Shown: positions 1-5,980 of the stretch, piece by piece
How positions within the stretch are numbered: position 1 is the stretch's first letter
Layout of the letters: every line of letters begins with the position of its first letter
Source: Sediminibacterium ginsengisoli
Lineage (GTDB): Bacteria; Bacteroidota; Bacteroidia; Chitinophagales; Chitinophagaceae
Length of the DNA: 5,980 nt
Direction of reading: 5' to 3'
Assembly (NCBI GenBank): GCA_943324415.2
Contig: CALPLN020000118.1
Location: 1 to 5,980, forward strand
Position numbers and translations under genes: made by a program
The notes under the pieces: generated by a model
The model's database searches: none
Seen by the model: the letters and a program-made list of their open reading frames with translations, nothing else
Told to the model about the DNA's origin: nothing

Positions 1-1836
1 CTTCTTATCTGACTTTTTATAATCCAATGCAATCTGCTTCAAATTACGTTCCATCTCTTTCAGGTAGGTGAACTTCTCTTCCGCTACTCTATTCTGCTCT
101 TTTAATAAGGTAATCTGTTGTAGGTGCTTTTCTTTATCTAAAGTTTTATTCAATTCTAATTTAAGTGCATCATTTTCTTTAATCAACTTATGCAATTCCT
201 TACGTTCTTTTTGAACCAATTGCAAATCCTGCTCTGTTCTATTCAATAATTTATCTAATTCAAAATGATGTGTATCCACCAATTTTCTTGCTCTATTGAT
301 CAAGTGCTTCGGCAAACCTATTCGTTCTGCAATCGCAAAGGTATAGGAGCTTCCTGGTTTACCAATGACCAACTGGTACAATGGCTCCAATTTCACTTCA
401 TCAAATTGCATGGCACCATTCACAATCCCTTTGTTGTGATTGGCCATCACTTTTAAATTCAAATAGTGGGTAGTAACAATCCCTTGAGCATGTTTATGCG
501 ATAACTCTTCTAAAATCACCTCCGCAAAAGCACCTCCTAAATGTGGATCCGATCCGCTTCCTAATTCATCAATAAAAAACAGGGTCTTACCATTGGCGTT
601 TTCAATGAAGTACTTCATGTGGGTCAAATGACTACTATACGTACTTAATTCGAAAGCTAAATTTTGGGTGTCGCCTAGTTGAATGAACAATTGCTTGTAA
701 ATACCCATTTGGGAATCAGGATGCACAGGTATCAATAAACCAGACTGAAGCATCACTTGATTTAAACCTAGGGTTTTCATGGACACCGTCTTACCACCTG
801 CGTTGGGTCCACTGATAATCAAAATCCTTGCTTCATCATCCAACTCTAAGTTGACAGGAATTGTTTTTTTACCTGATGCCTTATTGTACATATACAATAA
901 AGGATGGTATGCTTGGATTAAATGGGATGTAGCTTTATTTTCTACCACTGGCATATGTGCATTCATATCAATGGCCAATAAAGCCTTTGCTTTGATAAAA
1001 TCATATAGCCCAACAATGTGCAAATACCCCATCAATAAACTAGAATAGGGCGCAAGTTGAGAAGTCAATAGTCTTAAAACTCTTTGTACCTCTTTGGTTT
1101 CATCCTGTTCTAAACTGAATAATTCATTGTTCAATTCTATGGTTTCTTCCGGTTCAATGAAAGCTGTTTTTCTGCTATCACTTTCTCCATGTAAAAATCC
1201 TTTGACTTGTCTTTTATATTCAGAAAACACTGCAACGACACGTCGACCATTGCTAAAACTCTCGTCTATATCAGCTGTGTAGCCAGACTTGGCCAATCGC
1301 CCAAGCACTTTCTCAAATATGCGTCTTAATTCTTGTCTTTTTTTATACAATTGAGCCCGGATCTTGGCCAAGTCTTCGGATGCATTGTCTTTGACTAAAC
1401 CTCGATCGTCAATCACTTCGTCAATGGATTCGATAATTGTTTTTTCAAAATAACTTTCAGCAATGACTAAATATAAATGACTGTAAGCGGCTTGTCGTTC
1501 TGCATCAAACCATTTGAATATTTGACCCAAATGGTCTACCAATTTACGCACCAACAACCATTGCTCCCCTGTCAATTGTGCTCCAGGGATCCCCAATAAT
1601 TTTACGTCTTTTCTAATATCTAATATAAAATCACTTGGAAAGTATTGATTGGCCTGCTTAATAAACTGGTATTCCTGCGTTTGCTTTAAAGTAATTTGGA
1701 TATAATTCAAATGCGTATGTATCCGCATCGCCTCCACCTGCTCTTTTCCAATAGTGGATTGACAGTAATTCAATAAAATTGTTTTGATTTTATCAAATTC
1801 TAATTGGGAAAGGGCGTTGTCTGGATATACTCTCAT
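1..1836 (-). CDS. mutS2: MutS2 family ATPase/endonuclease, C-terminus cut off by window edge
   Basis: Read on the minus strand from ATG at 1836, the frame stays open for 612 codons to base 1. The protein begins MRVYPDNALSQLEFDKI, the usual MutS2 opening with no MutS mismatch-recognition domain. A helical core/clamp region fills about residues 1-320. The ABC-type ATPase follows: Walker A GPNAGGKT at 343-350, STYSSH at 398-403, Walker B LFFIDE ending D423-E424, then GSGSDP, and the TTHY switch with H457. The MutS2-typical KPGSSYTFAIAERIGLP leads into a Lys/Glu-rich coiled coil (about 508-612). Family members run to nearly 800 residues, so the missing part should hold the C-terminal Smr nuclease domain. 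Known family roles are suppression of homologous recombination by binding branched DNA and, in Bacillus subtilis, splitting of collided ribosomes; which applies here is not visible. Nothing looks damaged. It diverges from msrA. Confidence 0.95.
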   Translation of the reverse strand, partial: MRVYPDNALSQLEFDKIKTILLNYCQSTIGKEQVEAMRIHTHLNYIQITLKQTQEYQFIKQANQYFPSDFILDIRKDVKLLGIPGAQLTGEQWLLVRKLVDHLGQIFKWFDAERQAAYSHLYLVIAESYFEKTIIESIDEVIDDRGLVKDNASEDLAKIRAQLYKKRQELRRIFEKVLGRLAKSGYTADIDESFSNGRRVVAVFSEYKRQVKGFLHGESDSRKTAFIEPEETIELNNELFSLEQDETKEVQRVLRLLTSQLAPYSSLLMGYLHIVGLYDFIKAKALLAIDMNAHMPVVENKATSHLIQAYHPLLYMYNKASGKKTIPVNLELDDEARILIISGPNAGGKTVSMKTLGLNQVMLQSGLLIPVHPDSQMGIYKQLFIQLGDTQNLAFELSTYSSHLTHMKYFIENANGKTLFFIDELGSGSDPHLGGAFAEVILEELSHKHAQGIVTTHYLNLKVMANHNKGIVNGAMQFDEVKLEPLYQLVIGKPGSSYTFAIAERIGLPKHLINRARKLVDTHHFELDKLLNRTEQDLQLVQKERKELHKLIKENDALKLELNKTLDKEKHLQQITLLKEQNRVAEEKFTYLKEMERNLKQIALDYKKSDKK

Positions 1837-1850
1837 GGGCTAAATAGGCA

Positions 1851-1858
1851 CAAATTTA
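1851..1858 (-). promoter_or_regulatory. Candidate -7 box for mutS2 (TAAATTTG)
   Basis: On the minus strand TAAATTTG matches the Bacteroidota primary sigma -7 consensus TAnnTTTG at every fixed base. It ends 14 bases before the mutS2 ATG, so transcription would start only a few bases upstream of the codon, giving a very short leader with no Shine-Dalgarno. I find no good TTTG -33 element at the expected 19-21 base spacing; the nearest TTTG is 27 bases upstream. The assignment rests on the -7 match and its position. Confidence 0.5.
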
Positions 1859-1907
1859 GTTAAATAAACATTAACAGCGAGAGAACAAATTGCCCTTTGA
1901 TTTGTTG

Positions 1908-1915
1908 TATTTTTA
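1908..1915 (+). promoter_or_regulatory. Weak candidate -7 box for msrA (TATTTTTA)
   Basis: TATTTTTA matches TAnnTTTG at all fixed bases but the last and ends 14 bases before the preferred msrA ATG at 1930, the same distance as the mutS2 box from its own start. No -33 element at proper spacing is evident, and the surroundings are T-rich, so a chance match is quite possible. The 93-base divergent spacer must hold promoters for both genes unless msrA is read from elsewhere. Confidence 0.25.
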
Positions 1916-1929
1916 AGTATCCAACTAAT

Positions 1930-2580
1930 ATGAAAACAACCAAACATATCACAGCCCTTTTATTAAGCGTTATTTCGCTCTATGCCTGTGCTCAATCCCC
2001 TAAAAAACAATCCAAACCGCAAAAAATCAACATGGAAAATACACAAACAATTACCTTAGGCTCCGGCTGTTTTTGGTGTACAGAAGCGATCTACCAACGT
2101 TTAGATGGCGTGGTTAAAGTCACCAGCGGATACAGTGGAGGACATGTTGACAATCCCACTTACGAGCAAGTTTGCGACAAAACCACTGGACATGCCGAGG
2201 TTTGCCAGATTGTCTTTGACACCACTAAGATCAGTTTAGACGATATTTTATCTGTTTTCTGGAAAACACATGACCCCACTACACCCAATCAACAAGGAAA
2301 TGATGTGGGTCCACAATACAGATCTGCTGTTTTCTACCACAATGAACAACAAAAAGAATTGGCGCTTCAATACATAAAAGCCTTAGATGCCAGTAAGGCT
2401 TGGGATAAACCAATCATCACCGAAGTAACCGCATTCTCAAAATTTTATGCTGCGGAATCTTATCATCAGAACTACTACAACAATAATACCAATCAAGGAT
2501 ATTGCAGGTATGTGATTGGGCCAAAATTGGATAAATTTGAAAAAGTATTTAAGGAGAAGTTGAAAAAAGAAGAAGAATAG
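1930..2580 (+). CDS. msrA: Peptide-methionine (S)-S-oxide reductase MsrA, lipoprotein form
   Basis: MsrA reduces methionine-S-sulfoxide in oxidised proteins back to methionine. This 216-residue protein has the signature GCFWCTE with catalytic Cys47, the conserved GYSGGHVDNPTYEQVC segment (67-82), GHAEV (87-91), a DPTTPNQQGNDVGPQYRS block (115-132), and a C-terminal GYCRYVI whose Cys192 is the likely resolving cysteine. The N-terminus is a lipoprotein signal: MKTTKH, a hydrophobic stretch, and lipobox LYAC with Cys20, followed by a Lys/Gln/Pro-rich linker to about residue 38. An in-frame TTG at 1897 would add 11 residues (MICCIFKYPTN) ahead of the signal peptide; the ATG at 1930 is preferred because the charged n-region starts there. 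The enzyme should be membrane-anchored facing the periplasm; which membrane is not certain. No msrB or electron-donor gene is in the window. No Shine-Dalgarno precedes the start. Confidence 0.95.
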   Translation: MKTTKHITALLLSVISLYACAQSPKKQSKPQKINMENTQTITLGSGCFWCTEAIYQRLDGVVKVTSGYSGGHVDNPTYEQVCDKTTGHAEVCQIVFDTTKISLDDILSVFWKTHDPTTPNQQGNDVGPQYRSAVFYHNEQQKELALQYIKALDASKAWDKPIITEVTAFSKFYAAESYHQNYYNNNTNQGYCRYVIGPKLDKFEKVFKEKLKKEEE

Positions 2581-2637
2581 ACGCTCGGATACCTCTATAT
2601 ATAATTCAAAGATCAGATTTGAGGAGAATATTTTAAC

Positions 2638-2672
2638 TTAGGGATTCAATTATTTGAATCCCTAATCTTTTT
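2638..2672 (+). terminator. Rho-independent terminator after msrA, against the next start codon
   Basis: A perfect 12-base-pair inverted repeat (TTAGGGATTCAA at 2638-2649, its complement at 2654-2665) encloses a TTAT loop and is followed by TCTTTTT. This fits an intrinsic terminator for msrA on the plus strand. On the minus strand the sequence after the stem (GTTAAAATATT) has no good T-tract, so it is probably one-directional. The T-tract ends two bases before the ATG of the M1 peptidase gene, so a transcript entering from upstream would carry the hairpin up to its translation start. Confidence 0.85.
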
Positions 2673-2674
2673 AT

Positions 2675-4366
2675 ATGAAAAAAGTCCTTTTTTATTTAAC
2701 ACTATCCCTTCTGTGCAGTGAAAATTTCGCTCAACCTTTAGTGAATGAAACAGATGTGTTAAGAGGTAGTTTAAATGAAAACAGAGATTGGTTTGATATT
2801 AAAAGATATGTGATTGATGTCACCCCTAACTATGAAGCCAAATCTATTGTGGGCATCGTTAGCTGGAAGGCAACGGCCGTAAAGCCTTCAAAGCAAATTC
2901 AAATAGATCTGCAAGCACCATTGATTATTGATAGTATTTTGTTGTGGTCAAATTTAAAAGATAGTTTAAGCACAGTTCGTTTAGCATTCACAAGATCCAA
3001 TAATATTGCGCTTGCACAACTAGATAAGTCTATCTCAAAAGGACAACAATTTGGCATCACCATATTTTACCATGGTGTTCCTAAGGAAGCCATCAGACCA
3101 CCTTGGGATGGTGGATGGATTTGGAAAAAAGACGCAAATGGTCAACCTTGGATGTCAGTAGCTTGTCAGGGATTAGGTGCGTCTGTTTGGTACCCTTGTA
3201 AAGATCATCAATCGGATGAGCCAGAAGAAGGCGCTTCATTGACCATCCAACTTCCTAAAGACAAAAATCTCATTGCCATTGGCAATGGCAGACCAGCAAT
3301 TGAACAAAACACAGTTCAAATTGGCAACACCAACCGATTCACTTGGCAGGTGCGCAATCCCATCAACAATTACAATATCGTTCCTTATATTGGAGATTAT
3401 GTAGGTTGGAAAGAAACCTATAAAGGATTAAAAGGCAATTTGGATATTCACTATTGGGCGCTAAGATCCGATTCGGCAAAAGCTGCTGAACAATTTAAGC
3501 AAGTACCTAAAATGTTTGAAGCATTTGAATATTGGTTTGGCCCTTATCCATTTTACGAAGACGGATACCAATTGGTTCAGAGTCCACACTTAGGAATGGA
3601 ACACCAATCTGCAGTTGCTTATGGTAATCAATTTAAAAATGGCTACCTAGGTAGAGATTTATCTGGATCTGGCTGGGGACTAAAATGGGATTTTATTATT
3701 GTACACGAAAGTGGCCATGAATGGTTTGCCAATAATATTACCACCAAAGACATCGCAGATATGTGGGTTCACGAAGGATTTACAAATTATTCAGAAACCT
3801 TATTCACGGAATATTTTTACGGAAAAAAAGCGGGCAATGAATACAATTATGGTATCCGTAGAAATATTAAAAACGATATCCCTGTAATCGGACAATATGG
3901 AGTGAATCAAGAAGGTAGTGGTGATATGTATCCAAAAGGATCTTCTTTATTGCATACCATTCGTCATGCCATCAACAATGATAGCTTGTTTAGAAGTATT
4001 TTAATAGGATTAAACGCACAGTTTTATCATCAAACAGTGACCACTGAGCAAGTTGAAAACTATATCTCTCTTCGCGCAAATTTTGGTTTTCAAAAAGTAT
4101 TTGATCAGTATTTAAGAACCATTCAAATACCTGTTTTGAGTTATCACTATAATGAAAAAGAAAAAATATTTACTTACGAATGGAAGGACTGTGTAACAGG
4201 ATTTAACCTCCCTTTACACTTTAATTATTTAGGTAAAAATTATAGCTTCATGCCAATGGACTATCAGCCTCAACAACGCTTAATTCAAGAACCGAATTTT
4301 AACTTACAAGATTTTGTAAAAACAATTGAAAGCCAATATTATATAAGGCTGGCACAGGTGAACTAG
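2675..4366 (+). CDS. Exported M1 family zinc metallopeptidase (aminopeptidase-like)
   Basis: This 563-residue protein belongs to the M1 (gluzincin) family, which removes N-terminal residues from peptides using one zinc ion. The zinc site is complete: HESGH at 344-348 and, exactly 18 residues after His348, the third ligand Glu367 in MWVHEGFTNYSE. Tyr419 in GDMYPKGSSLLHTIR sits where the family has its transition-state tyrosine. The substrate-amine motif reads GMEH (307-310) rather than the classic GMEN. The first 20 or so residues (MKKVLFYLTL to NFAQP) form a signal peptide with probable cleavage after NFA, so it acts in the periplasm or outside. An N-terminal beta-rich domain spans about 25-230; the C-terminal part after the catalytic domain is short, so the large helical C-terminal domain of aminopeptidase N is absent. 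The start is fixed by the signal peptide, although a terminator hairpin sits directly upstream and no Shine-Dalgarno is present. Substrate is unknown. Confidence 0.93.
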   Translation: MKKVLFYLTLSLLCSENFAQPLVNETDVLRGSLNENRDWFDIKRYVIDVTPNYEAKSIVGIVSWKATAVKPSKQIQIDLQAPLIIDSILLWSNLKDSLSTVRLAFTRSNNIALAQLDKSISKGQQFGITIFYHGVPKEAIRPPWDGGWIWKKDANGQPWMSVACQGLGASVWYPCKDHQSDEPEEGASLTIQLPKDKNLIAIGNGRPAIEQNTVQIGNTNRFTWQVRNPINNYNIVPYIGDYVGWKETYKGLKGNLDIHYWALRSDSAKAAEQFKQVPKMFEAFEYWFGPYPFYEDGYQLVQSPHLGMEHQSAVAYGNQFKNGYLGRDLSGSGWGLKWDFIIVHESGHEWFANNITTKDIADMWVHEGFTNYSETLFTEYFYGKKAGNEYNYGIRRNIKNDIPVIGQYGVNQEGSGDMYPKGSSLLHTIRHAINNDSLFRSILIGLNAQFYHQTVTTEQVENYISLRANFGFQKVFDQYLRTIQIPVLSYHYNEKEKIFTYEWKDCVTGFNLPLHFNYLGKNYSFMPMDYQPQQRLIQEPNFNLQDFVKTIESQYYIRLAQVN

Positions 4367-4368
4367 TT
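4361..4368. other. Palindrome holding both convergent stop codons
   Basis: The 8-base palindrome AACTAGTT contains TAG on both strands: 4364-4366 ends the M1 peptidase on the plus strand and the complement of 4363-4365 ends the NlpC/P60 gene on the minus strand. The coding regions therefore overlap tail to tail by four bases, and there is no room for a separate terminator between them. A run of six T (4367-4372) follows on the plus strand, but the 8-base palindrome is too small to be a convincing terminator stem. Confidence 0.9.
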
Positions 4369-5112
4369 TTTTATTACCCTACCTAAACTATACAATCGTT
4401 TTTGCCAATAAGGTTCAGATAAATCACTAATGGTGACCCCTTGGCTGGTAGAAGCATGCGCGAATTTATTGTTGGTCATGTAGATACCCACATGTGAAAT
4501 AGATCGACTGCCATCTGTTTTAAAGAAGATTAAATCCCCTTCTTTTAAATCAGACCAATCTATTTTTTCACTTTGCTCGTATTGTTCTGCTGCAGTTCTT
4601 TTAAGACTGGTATTGTAAATGGAATTCATCACATCCAACGTAAAATAAGAACAATCCACTCCCCTTTTACTTGAACCACCTAAAGCATAAGGCGTCCCCC
4701 ACCATTCGTCGATTTTTTGTAGTAAAGGAATATTGTTGATTTCTTCTACAGCGATGTCCATTTGAATAGAATACTTCAATTGCAACCAATTGGCCTTCTC
4801 TAGATCTGTTAAATTATCCGGCATTTTATCCGCACGTTCTGTTCTAGCTAAAACTGGTTCTGCTTCTAAAGCATCGGATGCTTTTTTGAGGTAGACCCTC
4901 CCTGGCTTGACAGAAATATTATCTAAAAATTCAATGGCTTCGTTGTCAGTTGATGGAATCGCAGCTATGGCAGGCAGGTTTCTTTTAGGCCTTGGCTTAA
5001 CCTGAGTCGATTTTGCTTTGATTGACTGACTCAAATTGGACATAGTTGTACAACTAGTCAAAGTCATGGTCAATAATAACAGTCCAATAATAGATAAAGT
5101 CCCTTTTTGCAT
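4363..5112 (-). CDS. NlpC/P60 family lipoprotein, probable peptidoglycan endopeptidase
   Basis: The 249-residue protein starts at ATG 5112 (MQKGTLSIIG), runs through a hydrophobic segment and reaches lipobox LTSC with Cys21, so it should be a lipoprotein. An in-frame TTG at 5121 would add three residues and is less likely. Residues 30-125 are a polar region I do not recognise, with a Lys/Arg/Pro stretch near 35-45. The NlpC/P60 cysteine-peptidase domain fills about 130-249: WWGTPYALGG leads to GVDCSYF with nucleophile Cys154, then LKEGDLIFF, catalytic His207 in SHVGIYM, and His219 in FAHAS as likely third residue. Enzymes of this family, such as MepS/Spr, usually cut gamma-D-glutamyl-diaminopimelate or D-Ala-diaminopimelate links in peptidoglycan stems; the exact bond here is inferred. 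The usual DCSGF reads DCSYF. It is divergent from dnaE and convergent with the M1 peptidase gene. Confidence 0.92.
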   Translation of the reverse strand: MQKGTLSIIGLLLLTMTLTSCTTMSNLSQSIKAKSTQVKPRPKRNLPAIAAIPSTDNEAIEFLDNISVKPGRVYLKKASDALEAEPVLARTERADKMPDNLTDLEKANWLQLKYSIQMDIAVEEINNIPLLQKIDEWWGTPYALGGSSKRGVDCSYFTLDVMNSIYNTSLKRTAAEQYEQSEKIDWSDLKEGDLIFFKTDGSRSISHVGIYMTNNKFAHASTSQGVTISDLSEPYWQKRLYSLGRVIKN

Positions 5113-5198
5113 CACTGGCAAGATAAGCCAAGAACCTTAAAATTGGTTCAAAATGAATTATTTTAACCCTTTTTTGTGGAAAATTAAGCCCGCTCAAG

Positions 5199-5210
5199 CC
5201 CCCCTTTTTT
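5199..5210. repeat. Adjacent homopolymer runs C6-T6
   Basis: Six C followed directly by six T lie in the nlpC-dnaE divergent spacer, just upstream of the candidate dnaE -7 box. It is non-coding. The remainder of the spacer (5113-5241) shows no strong hairpin or operator. The tract is short, so variability by slippage is only a possibility. Confidence 0.6.
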
Positions 5211-5212
5211 AC

Positions 5213-5220
5213 GATATTTG
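5213..5220 (+). promoter_or_regulatory. Candidate -7 box for dnaE (GATATTTG)
   Basis: GATATTTG matches TAnnTTTG at all fixed positions except the first base and ends 21 bases before the dnaE ATG. It is followed by TGCCT, the same bases that follow the mutS2 box. A TTTG at 5173-5176 is 36 bases upstream, too far for a normal -33 element, so the promoter call is tentative. No Shine-Dalgarno lies in the short leader. Confidence 0.35.
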
Positions 5221-5241
5221 TGCCTTATCCCGATATCCAAA

Positions 5242-5980
5242 ATGCCCAAATTTTCACATTTACACGTACATACTCAATATTCTTTACTAGATGGTGCTGC
5301 CTCTATTGACGGTTTGTATAAAAAAGCCATCAAAGATGAAATGCCTGCGCTCGCTATCACCGATCACGGGAATATGTTTGGCGCATTTAATTTCGTGAGT
5401 CAGGCATGGAAGAATACAAAAGTGGTTGGAAAAGATGCCAACGGAAAAGACATTCTAGCACCCACTGTAAAACCAATTGTGGGTTGCGAATTTTATGTGG
5501 TGAAAGACAGGCATATTAAACAATTTACAAAGGAACATAAGGATGATCGTTTTCACCAAGTGTTGTTGGCCAAGAATGCTGTAGGTTATCAAAATTTAAT
5601 CAAGTTGACCTCTTTAGGCTATATCGAAGGGATGTATAGTAAATATCCGAGAATTGATAAAGAACTCATTGAAAAATACCATGAGGGTATCATTGCCACT
5701 ACTTGTTGTATTGGTGCGCATGTGCCTCAAGCCATTTTAAGAGACGGAGAAGAAGCTGCAGAAAAAGAATTTAAATGGTGGCTAGATTTATTTGGCGAAG
5801 ATTATTATATCGAAATTCAAAGACATCAGATTCCAGAACAAGAAATCATTAACAATACCTTACTTAAGTTTTCTAAAAAACATAAGGTAGATGTGATTGC
5901 GACCAATGACAGTCACTATATCAATGAAGATGACGCCAATGCGCATGATATCTTATTATGTATCAATACTGGAGAGAAAC
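5242..5980 (+). CDS. dnaE: DNA polymerase III alpha subunit DnaE, N-terminal PHP domain only
   Basis: The frame opens at ATG 5242 and runs off the right edge after 246 codons; full DnaE proteins exceed 1,100 residues, so the polymerase palm, fingers, thumb and beta-clamp binding parts lie outside. What is visible is the PHP (polymerase and histidinol phosphatase) domain. It opens MPKFSHLHVHTQYSLLDG with His8 and His10, then ITDHGNMFG (Asp41, His42), GCEFYV (Glu83), RFHQVLLAKN (His105), CCIGAHVPQ, and TNDSHY (Asp223, His225). These are the metal-binding positions of an active-type PHP domain, unlike Escherichia coli DnaE where the site has degenerated. Residues 57-78 form a polar loop (around KVVGKDANGKD) before the Glu83 motif. 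The enzyme is the catalytic subunit of the replicative polymerase in the cytoplasm. The start directly precedes the conserved HLHVHT motif, so it is well supported. Confidence 0.95.
   Translation, partial: MPKFSHLHVHTQYSLLDGAASIDGLYKKAIKDEMPALAITDHGNMFGAFNFVSQAWKNTKVVGKDANGKDILAPTVKPIVGCEFYVVKDRHIKQFTKEHKDDRFHQVLLAKNAVGYQNLIKLTSLGYIEGMYSKYPRIDKELIEKYHEGIIATTCCIGAHVPQAILRDGEEAAEKEFKWWLDLFGEDYYIEIQRHQIPEQEIINNTLLKFSKKHKVDVIATNDSHYINEDDANAHDILLCINTGEK

Noticed and set aside
265..456. Plus-strand open frame of 63 codons
   Set aside because: It lies entirely inside mutS2 on the opposite strand, opposite conserved ATPase motifs, and resembles no family.
779..1048. Plus-strand open frame of 89 codons
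   Set aside because: It is antisense to the Walker A region of mutS2; the mutS2 frame carries the conserved motifs.
1094..1282. Plus-strand open frame of 62 codons
   Set aside because: Antisense to the mutS2 core region with no recognisable domain or start signal.
2621..2627. GAGGAGA resembling a Shine-Dalgarno
   Set aside because: It is about 50 bases from the M1 peptidase ATG and no plausible start codon with an open frame follows it at normal spacing.
3699..3887. Second plus-strand frame of 62 codons
   Set aside because: It is a frame-shifted shadow of the M1 peptidase zinc-site region.
5132..5149. Dyad GAACC-N8-GGTTC upstream of the NlpC/P60 gene
   Set aside because: Only five paired bases per arm with an AT-rich centre and no second copy in the window; it is too weak to call an operator or hairpin.
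1..5980. A hidden multi-gene system, mobile element, CRISPR array or RNA gene
   Set aside because: Coding regions occupy nearly the whole window and all five belong to well-known families; no transposase, integrase, regularly spaced repeats, tRNA-like or rRNA sequence was seen on either strand.

Overview
The window looks like ordinary chromosome from a member of the Bacteroidota, probably the Chitinophagia/Sphingobacteriia side; I cannot place the genus. The evidence is AT-rich DNA, no recognisable Shine-Dalgarno before any of the five genes, TAnnTTTG-like -7 boxes very close to start codons, an N-terminal export signal ending in FAQ, and protein sequences that resemble Bacteroidota versions of their families.

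Layout: bases 1-1836 (minus strand) hold the first 612 codons of mutS2; its C-terminal end lies off the left edge. A 93-base divergent spacer (1837-1929) separates it from a plus-strand msrA encoding a lipoprotein methionine sulfoxide reductase A (1930-2580). A strong hairpin plus T-tract (2638-2672) ends that unit and almost touches the start codon of an exported M1 zinc metallopeptidase (2675-4366). The peptidase converges on a minus-strand NlpC/P60 lipoprotein (4363-5112); the two stop codons share one CTAG. A 129-base divergent spacer then leads into dnaE, the replicative DNA polymerase III alpha subunit (5242 to the right edge), of which only the PHP domain is visible.

Functionally this is a mix of housekeeping genes rather than a pathway. 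MutS2 and DnaE act on DNA in the cytoplasm (MutS2 possibly also on stalled ribosomes). MsrA, the M1 peptidase and the NlpC/P60 protein carry export signals and should work in the envelope on oxidised proteins, peptides and peptidoglycan. I see no mobile element, CRISPR array, RNA gene, defence system or other undescribed multi-gene system. The points worth a second look are small-scale: the terminator jammed against a start codon, the shared-stop convergent overlap, a 10-base match shared by the mutS2 and dnaE leaders, and three motif or localisation variants in the envelope enzymes.
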